A stretch of DNA of 64,000 nucleotides from an uncultured Bartonella sp. (GTDB lineage Bacteria; Pseudomonadota; Alphaproteobacteria; Rhizobiales; Rhizobiaceae), in assembly GCA_946481695.1 (NCBI GenBank), contig CAMLON010000006.1, positions 1 to 64,000 of the forward strand, given 5' to 3'. A program made the position numbers and the translations under genes. The first letter of the stretch is position 1, and every line of letters starts with the position of its first letter. Of this stretch, positions 9,205 to 19,622 are shown piece after piece. The notes beneath the pieces are model-generated. The model worked only from the letters and a program-made list of their open reading frames with translations. It was not told the origin of the DNA and made no database searches.

Positions 9205-9672
9205 ATGTTGTTGAAAAAGACTCGGATTATACTCTTCGGTGGCATGTTTGCGTTCACCTTTCTAAACGCAGCTCAGGCAGATTTTCGTGTCTGTAACACG
9301 ACCCAGGAGGTTATCGGCGTTTCCATCGGATACCGTGCAAAAGTCGGCTGGATGTCCGAAGGGTGGTGGGTTGTCGGTCCGACACGTTGCAAGACGATTA
9401 TTGATGGGCCTTTAACCTCGCGCTTTTATTATCTCCATGCGGAAGACGCTAAAAATCACGGGCGCTGGGATGGGCCTATCAATATGTGTGTGAAGGATTC
9501 CGAATTTACCATTAATGGCGTCAATGACTGTTTTGCACGCGGCTTTCAAAAAGCCGGTTTTCAGGAAATCGATACAGGCACACAAACAAGCTGGATGGTT
9601 CAGCTAACCGAGCCTGTATCCAATAATCCGGCGTTAAATACGCCGCTTGTTACAGGAGCTCCCACAAAATGA
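9205..9672 (+). CDS. DUF1036 secreted protein
   Basis: About 155 aa with a clear Sec signal peptide (LLKKTRIILFGGMF to AQA) and the DUF1036 domain beginning at DFRVCNTT; the domain keeps four cysteines and several Trp/Tyr (SEGWWVVGPTRC). Function unknown; likely periplasmic. A GTG at 9157 opens the frame earlier, but the ATG at 9205 with GAAGG at 9192-9196 gives a proper signal peptide. It overlaps pykA by four bases (ATGA), so the two genes are cotranscribed and probably translationally coupled. Confidence 0.85.
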   Translation: MLLKKTRIILFGGMFAFTFLNAAQADFRVCNTTQEVIGVSIGYRAKVGWMSEGWWVVGPTRCKTIIDGPLTSRFYYLHAEDAKNHGRWDGPINMCVKDSEFTINGVNDCFARGFQKAGFQEIDTGTQTSWMVQLTEPVSNNPALNTPLVTGAPTK

Positions 9673-11105
9673 AACGTAACCGTAAAGTAAAGATTGTTGC
9701 TACGCTCGGACCTGCATCGTCTGACGAAAACATGATTGAAAAGCTTTTTTTAGCGGGAGTTGACGTTTTTCGTATCAATATGAGTCATGCCGATCATGAC
9801 ACAATGCGCTCTCTCGTAAAAATCATTCGCAATATCGAGAAAAAGCAGGGGCGGCCAATCGGCATTCTTGCCGATTTGCAGGGGCCGAAATTACGTGTGG
9901 GAGAATTTGCAAAAGGTAAAGTCGATCTTGTTGTCGGGCAAACTTTCACGCTCGATAATAAGGATATTCCGGGTGATAATACGCGCGTCTATCTGCCCCA
10001 TAAGGAAATTTTCGACGCCGTCAAGCCCGGTGAACGCCTGCTCATTGATGATGGAAAGCTCCAGCTTCTTGCTCAAAAATGTACACATGAATCCATTGAA
10101 TGTAAGGTTGTGGCGGGAAACCATATTTCCGACCGTAAAGGGGTAAGTTTGCCCGACACACTGCTCGGTGTCGGCGCAATGACCGAAAAAGACCATAAAG
10201 ATCTTCTGGCGGTTCTTGAACAGCCGATCGACTGGATTGCGCTTTCCTTTATCCAGCGTCCTGAAGATATTGCCGAAGCGCGTAAAATTTCCAAAGGAAA
10301 AGTGGCGATCCTTTCAAAAATCGAAAAGCCGCAAGCCGTTCGCAGAATCAACGAAATTGTCGATTTATCCGACGCGGTTATGGTGGCGCGTGGTGATCTT
10401 GGTGTCGAAATGCCGTTGGAAGCTGTGCCCGGTATCCAGATGGATATTATCAAATTGTGCCGACGCGCTGGCAAGCCGGTCGTCGTCGCAACGCAAATGC
10501 TTGAATCCATGATTACTGCACCTGTTCCCACCCGTGCAGAAGTTTCCGATGTTGCAACGGCCGTTTATGAGGGGGCCGATGCCATTATGCTTTCGGCTGA
10601 ATCGGCTGCCGGTGCTTATCCGGAAGAAGCTGTACGTACGATGGATAAAATTGCTTGCAAGATCGAACGGGATTCCAATTATGAACCGATGATCGACGCC
10701 CAACATCCTGCTCCCGAACCAACCGGCGCCGATGCAATTTCGCTCGCCGCAAGGCAGATTGCCGAAACGCTCAATCTTTCGGCTATTGTTGCTTATACGG
10801 CCTCCGGTGCAACAGGTATACGCGCATCCCGTGAACGGCCGATACCATCCATCATTGCTCTTTCACCCATTACCGAAACGGCACGGCGTCTTGCCCTTGT
10901 CTGGGGGCTTCATTGTGTTGTCACGGAAGACGCTCACAATCTTGACGATATGGTCGAAAGAGCCGCTGCCATTGCACTGCGGGAAGGCTATAGCGTTCCC
11001 GGCGACAGAATTATCGTAACGGCCGGTGTGCCGCTCGGAACACCGGGTGCAACCAATATGTTGCGTATTGCCTATGTCGCCAAGGAAGATGGTAAACGCA
11101 GATAA
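9669..11105 (+). CDS. pykA: Pyruvate kinase
   Basis: Converts phosphoenolpyruvate and ADP to pyruvate and ATP, the last step of glycolysis. Diagnostic sequences are KIVATLGPASS at the N-terminus, VFRINMSHAD, ADLQGPKLRVGEF, the Lys-containing ILSKIEKPQAV active-site strand, MVARGDLGVEM and ATQMLESM. The length of 478 aa is that of the standard enzyme. The start overlaps the DUF1036 stop, an arrangement typical of Rhizobiales. Confidence 0.97.
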   Translation: MKRNRKVKIVATLGPASSDENMIEKLFLAGVDVFRINMSHADHDTMRSLVKIIRNIEKKQGRPIGILADLQGPKLRVGEFAKGKVDLVVGQTFTLDNKDIPGDNTRVYLPHKEIFDAVKPGERLLIDDGKLQLLAQKCTHESIECKVVAGNHISDRKGVSLPDTLLGVGAMTEKDHKDLLAVLEQPIDWIALSFIQRPEDIAEARKISKGKVAILSKIEKPQAVRRINEIVDLSDAVMVARGDLGVEMPLEAVPGIQMDIIKLCRRAGKPVVVATQMLESMITAPVPTRAEVSDVATAVYEGADAIMLSAESAAGAYPEEAVRTMDKIACKIERDSNYEPMIDAQHPAPEPTGADAISLAARQIAETLNLSAIVAYTASGATGIRASRERPIPSIIALSPITETARRLALVWGLHCVVTEDAHNLDDMVERAAAIALREGYSVPGDRIIVTAGVPLGTPGATNMLRIAYVAKEDGKRR

Positions 11106-11761
11106 TCTGACTGGTCAATTTCTTGATGAATATCAACTCTGCGGCGGAAGCTGAAAAGCCTGTTCCGTTGCAGAGTGGAAGCTTGTGGTGAACGATCAGG
11201 CTTGCTGTCTTCATGTGGTTCACGAGCGCAAGACGAAGATAGAGAAATCTCAGGACACGAAGCGGGCGGAACAGGGCGCTTGGTATCGGGGCATAGCATC
11301 ACGGATAATATGAAGAAAAAGGCTGACGATTATTGTGTGGATCCCGACAATTATGCGAAGCCTTGCGATTGCGTGGAACCCGCCGGTTAAAAACAATCTG
11401 CCGCAATGGCAGCGAGAATATTCGAGAGCTTGAAACAAAAAGCGGGTTATAAAATGACAGAGCCGGTTTCTGCTTGTCTTGAAATATTTTTGAACAACCG
11501 CCAAATCTTTTAAAAATAATAATGAAAAATTATTCTTCAGGTGGGGTCAAGAATTTACTTGTCGTCTTTAGAAGTTTGCTTGTCTGTTTTTTGGGGGGGT
11601 CTTGCCTAATTCGCCGGTTGTTTGTCTATTTCACCGGTTGCTTGTCTGTTATATTTTCAAAAAAGTTAGTCCATCCAATTTTTTAAAAGATGTGTGTCTT
11701 CAATTTTCAATGTCACTTGTTGAAGAAACAAACACACAAGCTCAAGACCGGTATGACCGGT
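11106..11761 (+). other. Gene-free spacer between pykA and zapA
   Basis: About 650 bases with no ORF that has both a Shine-Dalgarno and family resemblance. Its distal third is T-rich and holds the imperfect tandem repeat listed separately and a T6G7 tract (11587-11599). The two flanking genes converge here. Confidence 0.6.
11577..11650 (+). repeat. Imperfect tandem repeat with a T6G7 tract
   Basis: The words TTGCTTGTCTGTT (11577-11588), TTCGCCGGTTGTTTGTCTAT (11610-11629) and TTCACCGGTTGCTTGTCTGT (11630-11649) are near-copies; the last two are adjacent 20-mers. A T6G7 homopolymer pair follows the first word. Noncoding. Confidence 0.7.
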
Positions 11762-12124
11762 TTATTGATTTTTGACAAGCTGGCGGGCAAGAGCGTCAAT
11801 ATGATTGGCTGCCCTGTCAATGGCTTTGGCAGCAACTGTTTCATAACGTTGGCAAGCATCGGCCAATTGGTTATTTTCTTGTTGTAGAGTTTCGTTTTCC
11901 TGTTTCAGATTGTTTAGCTGACGCCGCGCTTCATCAAGTTCATCCATGACCATGATGCCGGCCATGACAGAAAGACGGTGGTCGCCGATTTCGCCGAAAT
12001 TGGACTTTAAATGGCTGATATACTGGTCAAGCTGATGGGCGAGACCGGCGAGATGCTCTTCTTCGCCTTCGTCGCAAGCCATTCGGTAGGTTTTACCATC
12101 AATAGTAACTGAAACAGTTGCCAT
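11762..12124 (-). CDS. zapA: Cell division protein ZapA
   Basis: Small protein (120 aa) that cross-links FtsZ protofilaments at the division ring. The N-terminal globular part (VSVTIDGKTYRMACDEGEEEHL) is followed by a long coiled coil (LNNLKQENETLQQENNQLADA), as in the family. The frame is open upstream, but the ATG at 12124 gives the canonical MATVSVTIDG start. The gene follows the DUF4164 gene after 13 bases. In many proteobacteria zapA is followed by 6S RNA and 5-formyl-THF cyclo-ligase; here both are about 24 kb away. Confidence 0.93.
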   Translation of the reverse strand: MATVSVTIDGKTYRMACDEGEEEHLAGLAHQLDQYISHLKSNFGEIGDHRLSVMAGIMVMDELDEARRQLNNLKQENETLQQENNQLADACQRYETVAAKAIDRAANHIDALARQLVKNQ

Positions 12125-12137
12125 ATTTATTTGCCCT

Positions 12138-12413
12138 TTACCGGTCAACCACAGTGCGTATCGTTTCCATTGCAGTAATAAGGCGGCGTGATACTTCCTT
12201 ATTGGCTTGTTCAAGACGTTCGGCACGTGATTCAGATGTATCAAGTGCTTGCGCCAGACGGCTGCGATCTGCATTCATACGCTGGATTTCTTCTTCGAGT
12301 TCGCTGGTGTCATATGAATCTTTATTGTCATTGACAACGGCATTTTCAAGCGTTTTAAGAGCGTTTTCCAGACGATTGATCGCTTGATCGAGAATTGATG
12401 TGTCTTGTGGCAT
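12138..12413 (-). CDS. DUF4164 coiled-coil protein
   Basis: 91-aa protein that is almost entirely heptad-like coiled coil (LDQAINRLENALKTLENAV, LEEEIQRMNADRSRLAQAL). It matches the DUF4164 family found next to zapA in Rhizobiales. The pairing suggests a role at the division ring, but none is established that I know of. Cotranscribed with zapA and divergent from tkt. Confidence 0.85.
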   Translation of the reverse strand: MPQDTSILDQAINRLENALKTLENAVVNDNKDSYDTSELEEEIQRMNADRSRLAQALDTSESRAERLEQANKEVSRRLITAMETIRTVVDR

Positions 12414-12637
12414 CGAGTTCCGGATCCTTTTTGTAAAATGTAACTTTAAAAACGAATCATTCCGGTAAATTTTATCCTGTTTCTGCTATTCTTAAATGTC
12501 TTCCGGCTTTGTGGCAAGAAATCCACCGTATCAAAGCTGGTGACAGTGGGATTTTATTGACTCACACCGTTTAAGTGATATTTGTCAGAAGAAGCATTAG
12601 ACCGAATTTAATAGCGATCAAAGAGTAGCCGATTCTC

Positions 12638-14617
12638 ATGAAAAATAATGACAAGCAGAACCAGATGGCCAATGCTATCCGTTTTCTATCTATAGATGCA
12701 ATCGAGAAAGCAAATTCCGGGCATCCGGGGCTTCCGATGGGAGCTGCCGATATTGCAACCGTTCTTTATACAAAATTTCTCGCTCATGACCCGAAGAAGC
12801 CGAATTGGCCCAACCGCGACCGTTTTGTTCTTTCGGCAGGCCATGGCTCCATGCTGCTTTATTCGGCTATGTATTTGTCCGGCTACGAGGATGTCACAAT
12901 TGACGAGATTAAAAATTTTCGTCAGCTTGGGGCAAAAACTGCCGGTCATCCCGAATATCGTCATATCAACGGTATTGAAACGACAACCGGTCCGTTGGGG
13001 CAGGGAATAGCCAATGCTGTCGGTATGGCACTTGGCGAGCGGATCATGAATGCACGCTGGGGAGATTTGGTCGACCATTACACCTATGTGCTTGCCGGTG
13101 ACGGCTGCCTCATGGAAGGCATTTCGCAAGAAGCCATTGCCTTCGCCGGTCATATGAAGCTGAACAAGCTTATTCTCCTTTGGGACAATAACCAGATTTC
13201 GATTGATGGTGCGATCTCCGTTTCCGATAATACCGATCAATGTGCACGCTTTGAAGCCTGTCAATGGAATACAATCAAAGTTGACGGGCACGATCAGGAT
13301 GCGATTGCCAAAGCAATCGAGAAAGCAAAATCATCCGACAAACCGACTTTGATCTCGTGCCGGACAACAATCGGTTTCGGCTCTCCCCATAAAGCGGGAA
13401 CCAACAAGGTTCACGGTTCGCCTCTCGGTCAAGAAGAAGTTGCCGAAACGCGCAAAGCATTGGGCTGGGAAAGCGAGCCTTTTGTGGTTCCTGCCGAAAT
13501 TCTTGATAGCTGGCGTCTTGCAGGCCTCAACGCCGCAAAGAAACGTCAGGAATGGGACAAGAAGCTTGAAGCACTTGATCCGCAACAACGTGCCGAATTC
13601 GACCGTTTGATGCGGGGTGATCTTCCGGGTAATTTTGACAATGTCATTAGCGAGTACAAGAAGAAGCTGGCCGCAGAGCAGCCGAAGGTGGCAACGCGTG
13701 TCGCTTCGCAAATGGCGCTCGAAGTTATCAACGGGGCGGTCAACGAAACAATTGGTGGATCAGCCGATTTGACAGGCTCCAACAACACCAAAACAAGCCA
13801 GACCAATGATATTACGCCGGAAGATTTTTCCGGTCGTTATATCCATTATGGTATTCGTGAACATGCAATGGCCGCGATTATGAACGGCTTGTCGCTTTAT
13901 GGCGGCATTATCCCTTATTCGGGGACGTTTTTGTGTTTTTCCGATTATGCCCGCCCGTCGATGCGGCTTTCATCATTGATGGGAATTCGTGTCATTTATG
14001 TCATGACACATGATTCGATTGGTCTGGGGGAAGATGGGCCTACCCACCAGCCGGTTGAACATCTTGCAAGTTTGAGAGCAATTCCTAATCACCTGGTTTT
14101 CCGTCCCGCCGATGTTGTTGAAACGGCCGAATGCTGGCAATTGGCGCTGAAATCCAAAACGACACCATCCACTTTGGCGCTGACCCGTCAAGGATTGCCG
14201 ACCTTGCGGAAAAACTATGAAGAAGATAATCTCTCGGCACTGGGTGCTTACGAACTGATGACGGCAAGTGACGATGCGAAAGTCACAATCTTTGCATCGG
14301 GTTCGGAAGTGGAAATTGCGGTAAAGGCGCGTGAAGTGCTTGAAGCGAAGGGAATTCCTACAAGAGTGGTATCTGTCCCTTGTTTTGAGCTTTTCGAGCA
14401 CCAAGTAGAGTCTTATAAAACAGCATTGATAGGCAATGCTCCGGTAAATATCGCTGTAGAAGCAGCTATTCGACAAGGGTGGGATCGTTTTATTGGCCGA
14501 GATGGTGTATTTATAGGGATGACCGGTTTTGGTGCGAGCGGTCCTATCGACGCACTTTACAAACATTTCGGGATCACTCCCGAAGCCGTCGTTGCAGCGG
14601 CGGAAGCAAAGCTTTAA
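12638..14617 (+). CDS. tkt: Transketolase
   Basis: Thiamine-diphosphate enzyme exchanging two-carbon units between sugar phosphates (pentose phosphate pathway). Length is 659 aa. The TPP-binding motif [13 protein letters not shown] with the downstream Asn (LWDNNQIS) is intact, as are SGHPGLPMG near the N-terminus and the pyrimidine-domain motif [13 protein letters not shown]. First gene of a tkt-gap-pgk-fba run in one direction, with only 33 bases to gap. Confidence 0.97.
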   Translation: MKNNDKQNQMANAIRFLSIDAIEKANSGHPGLPMGAADIATVLYTKFLAHDPKKPNWPNRDRFVLSAGHGSMLLYSAMYLSGYEDVTIDEIKNFRQLGAKTAGHPEYRHINGIETTTGPLGQGIANAVGMALGERIMNARWGDLVDHYTYVLAGDGCLMEGISQEAIAFAGHMKLNKLILLWDNNQISIDGAISVSDNTDQCARFEACQWNTIKVDGHDQDAIAKAIEKAKSSDKPTLISCRTTIGFGSPHKAGTNKVHGSPLGQEEVAETRKALGWESEPFVVPAEILDSWRLAGLNAAKKRQEWDKKLEALDPQQRAEFDRLMRGDLPGNFDNVISEYKKKLAAEQPKVATRVASQMALEVINGAVNETIGGSADLTGSNNTKTSQTNDITPEDFSGRYIHYGIREHAMAAIMNGLSLYGGIIPYSGTFLCFSDYARPSMRLSSLMGIRVIYVMTHDSIGLGEDGPTHQPVEHLASLRAIPNHLVFRPADVVETAECWQLALKSKTTPSTLALTRQGLPTLRKNYEEDNLSALGAYELMTASDDAKVTIFASGSEVEIAVKAREVLEAKGIPTRVVSVPCFELFEHQVESYKTALIGNAPVNIAVEAAIRQGWDRFIGRDGVFIGMTGFGASGPIDALYKHFGITPEAVVAAAEAKL

Positions 14618-14650
14618 TATTCAAATATCTCAATTAAAGGGAGAGATAAT

Positions 14651-15658
14651 ATGGCAGTACGTGTAGCAATCAACGGATTTGGACGTATTGGGCGCAATGT
14701 TGTGCGCGCAATCATTGAAAGTGGTCGCAAAGATATTGACATTGTTGCTGTTAACGATCTGGGGCCTGTTGAAACAAATGCCCATCTGTTGCGCTATGAT
14801 TCGGTCCATGGACGTTTCCCCCATGAAGTAAAGGTAGCGGGTGATACCATTGATGCGGGCTGCGGGCCGATCAAGGTCACGGCTGCACGTGATCCTGAAC
14901 AATTGCCATGGAAAGAACTTGGCATTGATATTGCTTTGGAATGCACCGGTATTTTTACCGCCCGCGAAAAAGCTGCTGCCCATCTTGATGCAGGTGCCAA
15001 GCGTGTTATTGTTTCCGCACCGTCAAAAGGCGCTGATCTGACAGTTGTCTATGGCGTTAATCATGACAAGCTGACAAAAGAGCACAAGGTCATTTCCAAT
15101 GGATCTTGCACCACCAATTGCCTTGCTCCGGTTGCCCATGTTCTCAACAAAACTGTCGGCATTGAAAAAGGCTTTATGACAACCATTCACTCCTACACCG
15201 GCGATCAACCGACTTTGGATAAATTACACAAAGATCTCTACCGTGCACGTGCTGCCGCTTTGTCGATGATTCCGACATCTACCGGTGCTGCCAAGGCCGT
15301 TGGCTTGGTCTTGCCGGAACTTGACGGCAAGCTTGATGGCGTTGCTATCCGTGTTCCGACCCCGAACGTTTCGGTTGTCGACTTTACCTTTATTGCAAAG
15401 CGTCCGGTTACGCCGGAAGAAATCAATGAAGAAATCCGTGCTGCTGCAAATGGACCTTTGAAGGGTATCCTCGGCTATACCGATGAAAAACTCGTCAGCC
15501 ACGATTTCAACCATGATCCGCATTCGTCGGTTTTCCATACCGAGCAAACACGCGTTATGGATGGAACATTCGTTCGTATTCTTTCCTGGTACGACAATGA
15601 ATGGGGCTTCTCCAACCGTATGGCTGATGTTGCTGTCGCTTTTGCAAAAACCATCTAA
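14651..15658 (+). CDS. gap: Glyceraldehyde-3-phosphate dehydrogenase, type I
   Basis: Oxidises glyceraldehyde 3-phosphate to 1,3-bisphosphoglycerate with NAD(P). Rossmann start [16 protein letters not shown]; catalytic cysteine 153 in [12 protein letters not shown]; catalytic histidine in [11 protein letters not shown]-terminal [13 protein letters not shown]. The length of 335 aa is normal. A GGGAGAG Shine-Dalgarno precedes the ATG. Confidence 0.97.
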   Translation: MAVRVAINGFGRIGRNVVRAIIESGRKDIDIVAVNDLGPVETNAHLLRYDSVHGRFPHEVKVAGDTIDAGCGPIKVTAARDPEQLPWKELGIDIALECTGIFTAREKAAAHLDAGAKRVIVSAPSKGADLTVVYGVNHDKLTKEHKVISNGSCTTNCLAPVAHVLNKTVGIEKGFMTTIHSYTGDQPTLDKLHKDLYRARAAALSMIPTSTGAAKAVGLVLPELDGKLDGVAIRVPTPNVSVVDFTFIAKRPVTPEEINEEIRAAANGPLKGILGYTDEKLVSHDFNHDPHSSVFHTEQTRVMDGTFVRILSWYDNEWGFSNRMADVAVAFAKTI

Positions 15659-15665
15659 TAGAACG

Positions 15666-15692
15666 ATGGGGGCGCGAGCCCCCGTTTTCTTT
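15666..15692 (+). terminator. Rho-independent terminator after gap
   Basis: GGGGGC and GCCCCC flank a GCGA tetraloop and are followed by GTTTTCTTTT, ten bases after the gap stop. It would separate tkt-gap from pgk or act as an attenuating site. Confidence 0.85.
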
Positions 15693-15802
15693 TGAAAAGC
15701 GGGGCTTTGTCGATTGTCTGGCCGAGGCCTTGCTATAAAAAGTAAATGAGCGGACCGTTTATGAAAAAAGAACGGCCATGTCTTGAAAATCTGGAGAAAA
15801 AT

Positions 15803-16993
15803 ATGGCTTTTCGCACCCTTGATGATGTTGACGTAAAATCCAAACGCGTTCTTTTGCGTGTTGACCTCAATGTTCCTGTCACAGACGGAAAGGTCACAGA
15901 TGCAACCCGCATCGAGCGGGTAAAACCGACCATCAACGAATTGAGTAGAAAAGGTGCAAAAGTTATTTTGCTTGCCCATTTCGGGCGTCCGAAAGGCAAA
16001 GTCGTTGCCGAATTTTCGCTGAAGCAAATTGTTCCGACTGTGGAGAAAGTCCTTGGCAAAACAGTAGGTTTTGCCGAAGATTGTATCGGTGAAAAAGCAA
16101 AAGCCGCAGTCGATGCCATGAAAGATGGCGATGTTGTTCTTTTGGAGAATACGCGCTTCCATGAAGGCGAAGAAAAGAACGATCCGGCATTTGTAAAAGC
16201 ATTGGCTGAAAATGGCGATATTTATGTCAATGATGCGTTTTCCGCCGCTCACCGTGCCCATGCTTCAACGGAAGGGCTTGCCCATTTGTTGCCGGCCTAT
16301 GCCGGACGCTCCATGCAGATGGAACTTGAGGCACTGGAAAAAGGACTCGGACATCCGGCGCATCCGGTTGTAGCCATTGTTGGCGGAGCCAAAGTTTCTA
16401 CCAAAATCGACCTTCTCAACAATCTGATAGAAAAAGTGGACGCACTTATTATCGGCGGTGGTATGGCCAATACGTTTCTTGCAGCCGAAGGTTTAAGCGT
16501 TGGAAAATCGCTCTGCGAACACGACCTTGGCGAAACAGCCCGCGCTATCATGACCAAGGCGAAGACCGAAAATTGTTCGATCATTTTGCCGGTTGATGCC
16601 ATTGTTGCCGAAAGTTTTGAAGCAAACTCGCCCAATCATCGTTATGGAATTGACTCCATTCCGGCCGATGGAATGATCCTTGATATTGGTGAAAATTCTG
16701 TCGAACGTATCAATGCAGCAATTGACGATGCTGCAACCATTGTCTGGAACGGGCCGCTTGGCGCTTTTGAACTTCATCCTTTCGATGCGGGTACAGTTGC
16801 TGTTGCCAAACGTGTCGCTGCCCGCACAAAACAGAAAAAACTCGTTTCTATTGCTGGCGGTGGGGATACCGTGTCGGCGCTGCACCATGCCGGTGTCGCT
16901 TCCGATTTCACTTATATCTCGACAGCCGGCGGAGCCTTTCTCGAATGGATGGAAGGCAAGCCTTTGCCGGGTATTCTGGCTTTGGAAAAATAG
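15803..16993 (+). CDS. pgk: Phosphoglycerate kinase
   Basis: Transfers phosphate from 1,3-bisphosphoglycerate to ADP. Key sequences are [47 protein letters not shown] and the nucleotide-site GGGDTVSAL. The frame opens at 15746, but the ATG at 15803 has GGAG at 15793-15796 and gives the usual MAFRTLDDV start and a 396-aa protein. Confidence 0.96.
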   Translation: MAFRTLDDVDVKSKRVLLRVDLNVPVTDGKVTDATRIERVKPTINELSRKGAKVILLAHFGRPKGKVVAEFSLKQIVPTVEKVLGKTVGFAEDCIGEKAKAAVDAMKDGDVVLLENTRFHEGEEKNDPAFVKALAENGDIYVNDAFSAAHRAHASTEGLAHLLPAYAGRSMQMELEALEKGLGHPAHPVVAIVGGAKVSTKIDLLNNLIEKVDALIIGGGMANTFLAAEGLSVGKSLCEHDLGETARAIMTKAKTENCSIILPVDAIVAESFEANSPNHRYGIDSIPADGMILDIGENSVERINAAIDDAATIVWNGPLGAFELHPFDAGTVAVAKRVAARTKQKKLVSIAGGGDTVSALHHAGVASDFTYISTAGGAFLEWMEGKPLPGILALEK

Positions 16994-17135
16994 GTTTAAA
17001 ATGCGGGGAGAGAGAGTTTTCTTTTTTAAAGAATTTTCCGCCTGCAAATTCAGGTAAACGAAACGGAGGTTTGTCCGTTTCACTTTGAATATTATTATTT
17101 TAATGTCTGGCTATTAGAACAGAGGAGCCGCCCCA

Positions 17136-18164
17136 ATGAGTGAACGTATTGAGGATATCGCAATTGCTATGACAGCAGGAGGAAAAGGTCTGCTTGCTGC
17201 TGATGAAAGCACCAGTACGATTAAAAAACGTTTTGATGCGATCAAGCTTGAATCGACCGAAGAAAACCGCCGCGACTATCGCGAGATGTTGTTCACGACT
17301 AAAGAAGCTATGGAAAAATATATTTCCGGTGTCATTCTTTATGATGAAACAATCCGCCAAAAAGCTTCCGACGGCCGCATGTTGACCGATATCATCAAAG
17401 CGGCCGGTTCAATTCCCGGTATCAAGGTTGACGAAGGGGCAAAACCGCTTGCCGGTTTCCCTGATGAAACGATCACTGAAGGACTTGACGGTTTGCGTGG
17501 ACGTTTGAAGGAATATTATGAATTGGGTGCCCGTTTTGCCAAATGGCGCGGCGTTATTGCTATTGATAGCAATAAATTCCCGACATGGGGTGCTGTAAGG
17601 CAAAATGCACAGGCCTTGGCACGCTATGCCGCACTTTGTCAGGAAGCACAGATTGTGCCGATTGTAGAGCCGGAAATCCTGATGGATGGCAAGCCCGGAG
17701 ACCATTCGATCGACCGTTGCTATGAAGTAACAGAACATGTCTTGAGAACAGTTTTTGACGAGCTATTTGCCGCCCGCGTCAAGATGGAAGGCATGATTTT
17801 GAAACCCAATATGGTGATTGATGGCAAAAAAGCCCGTAAAGCTTCGGTCGAAGAAGTTGCAGAAAAAACAGTTCGTGTTTTGAAAACAACAGTTCCTTCG
17901 GCTGTTCCCGGAATTGCATTCCTTTCCGGCGGTCAATCGGACGAAGAAGCAACAGCCCATCTTTCGGCAATCAATGCAATCGGCAATCTCCCGTGGAAGG
18001 TAACATTCTCTTACGGGCGCGCTTTGCAAGCTGCTGCTATCGCGGCCTGGGGCGGTAAAAAGCAGAATGTTGCAGCCGGACAAAAGGCTTTTGCCCACCG
18101 TGCAAAGATGAACTATCTTGCAGCACTTGGCAAATGGACCAAAAAAGACGAACAAACTGCCTGA
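17136..18164 (+). CDS. fba: Fructose-bisphosphate aldolase class I
   Basis: Cleaves fructose 1,6-bisphosphate through a Schiff base. The class I signatures are present: GKGLLAADESTSTIKKRF at the N-terminus and the Schiff-base lysine 223 in MILKPNMV, then FLSGGQSDEEAT and SYGRALQ. The length of 342 aa is that of the eukaryote-like class I enzyme, not the metal-dependent class II enzyme. GAGGAG lies upstream of the ATG. Last gene of the glycolytic run, ending at a terminator. Confidence 0.95.
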   Translation: MSERIEDIAIAMTAGGKGLLAADESTSTIKKRFDAIKLESTEENRRDYREMLFTTKEAMEKYISGVILYDETIRQKASDGRMLTDIIKAAGSIPGIKVDEGAKPLAGFPDETITEGLDGLRGRLKEYYELGARFAKWRGVIAIDSNKFPTWGAVRQNAQALARYAALCQEAQIVPIVEPEILMDGKPGDHSIDRCYEVTEHVLRTVFDELFAARVKMEGMILKPNMVIDGKKARKASVEEVAEKTVRVLKTTVPSAVPGIAFLSGGQSDEEATAHLSAINAIGNLPWKVTFSYGRALQAAAIAAWGGKKQNVAAGQKAFAHRAKMNYLAALGKWTKKDEQTA

Positions 18165-18194
18165 TTTTCAAAAATAGAATTATAAGAGTTTCAA

Positions 18195-18228
18195 AAAGCC
18201 CGAAGCACTTGTTTCGGGCTTTTATTAT
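18195..18228 (+). terminator. Rho-independent terminator after fba
   Basis: AAAGCCCGAA (18195-18204) pairs with TTTCGGGCTTT (18212-18222), followed by a T-rich stretch. Confidence 0.85.
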
Positions 18229-18359
18229 AAAAGTGTATCATATTTGTTACAGATTATCTTTTAAAAACGCCTTAGAAATAAAAACGCTATTAAAAACTTG
18301 AATAGATTCTTCAAGTTTGTATAGATGCATCAGAATTTCTATTTGCTCGTCGGGATTTG

Positions 18360-18435
18360 CATGGACATGACGGGCTTGCTAAGTGAGAGGTCCATGACAG
18401 ACAGTCAATACATTATCGACAGGTTCGATAAGTAA
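18360..18435 (+). promoter_or_regulatory. Possible structured leader and short ORF before the porin gene
   Basis: CATGGAC (18360-18366) can pair with GTCCATG (18390-18396). The same stretch encodes a 24-codon ORF from ATG 18361 to TAA 18433, with an internal in-frame ATG at 18394 just after GAGAGG. It ends 12 bases before the porin start. It could be a leader peptide or simply a structured untranslated region. Confidence 0.3.
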
Positions 18436-18447
18436 CTTTTCGGGGCA

Positions 18448-19575
18448 ATGATGAATAAATTATTTCAGGCATTCATGGTAACTTCAGCGGTTATCGCAAT
18501 TCAAACAACAGCGGCAAAGGCAGCCGATGTCGCCTTGCCGGAAGCTGAACCGGTCGAATATGTCCGTGTCTGCGACGCTTATGGCGAAGGGTATTTCTAT
18601 ATTCCGGGCACCGATACATGTTTGAAACTGGGTGGTTTTGTCTATGCGCAGGCGAAGGGTGGTGACGATGTTTATGCCCGTTCGCGTGACGAACGTAATA
18701 TGAAAACCTGGCGCGATGAAGTCCGTGCCCATTTGCTCGTTGCAACAGCTTCCGAAACCGAACTCGGAACCCTGAAAACACATATCGAGTTACGTTCCGA
18801 TTTTGACGACGGCACGGATTCATCTTCGTCGGAATTGCGTTTCGGTTATATCGAACTCGGCGGTTTGCATATCGGTGTCGATGAATCGGCATTGAATACA
18901 TTCTTCGATTACTATGGCAACTTCATCAATGATGACGTTATCTTGGGCGGTGCCTATCGTACCAATATGATCCAATACCAATATGCTTTCAGCAGTGGTC
19001 TGACGGCAATGGTTTCAATCGAGCAGGGCGGCGACGAAGATACCGACTTTAACGGAACGATAGAAGATTACACCCCCGATGTTGTTGCCGGTTTGAAGTT
19101 TGAACAAGGTTGGGGATCAATTACAGGTGCCGGTGCTTACGATGCCGTAAATGAAGCCTGGATTGGCAAGGCAAAAGTCAACCTGAAGATTACCGACGCA
19201 TTCAATATCTGGGTTATGGGTGCCTATAAGGATTTGAAAGACACCTATTATGAGGACATCGACGATAAAGATTCCATTATCCGCGACGGTCGTCGCGGTA
19301 TCCGCGCTGTCGACAGTTTCTACGGTACATGGGGCGGAAAATGGGTTGGCTGGCTCGGCGCTTCTTATAAATTCACGCCGAAAACAACAGGAAACTTCCA
19401 GTTGTCTTATGAAGGTGTAGGCAATACTTACACAGCCGCCAATGTTGCTTATGAAATGCTTCCCGGTCTTACCGTTATGCCGGAAGTCAACTATCGTAAA
19501 TGGAATGATGTCCATTCGGATTTGCACGATCAGGATGCTATCGGCGGCGCTATCCGTATTCAACGCGACTTCTAA
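18448..19575 (+). CDS. Outer-membrane porin (Porin_2 / Omp2-like)
   Basis: Trimeric general porin of alphaproteobacterial type, 375 aa. It has a cleavable signal peptide ending in AKAAD, then the typical VEYVRVCDAYGEGYFYIPGTDTCLKLGGFVY-like N-terminus with a cysteine pair, many alternating amphipathic strands and a C-terminal Phe (IRIQRDF), the BAM recognition end. A second ATG is adjacent at 18451. It stands alone between two terminators. Confidence 0.93.
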   Translation: MMNKLFQAFMVTSAVIAIQTTAAKAADVALPEAEPVEYVRVCDAYGEGYFYIPGTDTCLKLGGFVYAQAKGGDDVYARSRDERNMKTWRDEVRAHLLVATASETELGTLKTHIELRSDFDDGTDSSSSELRFGYIELGGLHIGVDESALNTFFDYYGNFINDDVILGGAYRTNMIQYQYAFSSGLTAMVSIEQGGDEDTDFNGTIEDYTPDVVAGLKFEQGWGSITGAGAYDAVNEAWIGKAKVNLKITDAFNIWVMGAYKDLKDTYYEDIDDKDSIIRDGRRGIRAVDSFYGTWGGKWVGWLGASYKFTPKTTGNFQLSYEGVGNTYTAANVAYEMLPGLTVMPEVNYRKWNDVHSDLHDQDAIGGAIRIQRDF

Positions 19576-19594
19576 ACAGTCAAATATCGTTGGT

Positions 19595-19622
19595 AAAAAG
19601 CCCCTTCACGGGGCTTTTTGCA
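19595..19622 (+). terminator. Rho-independent terminator after the porin gene
   Basis: AAAAAGCCCC and GGGGCTTTTT around a TTCAC loop, twenty bases after the stop. Confidence 0.88.

Noticed and set aside
11175..11390. 71-codon open frame between pykA and zapA
   Set aside because: Composition unlike the real genes here, no ribosome-binding site, no family resemblance.
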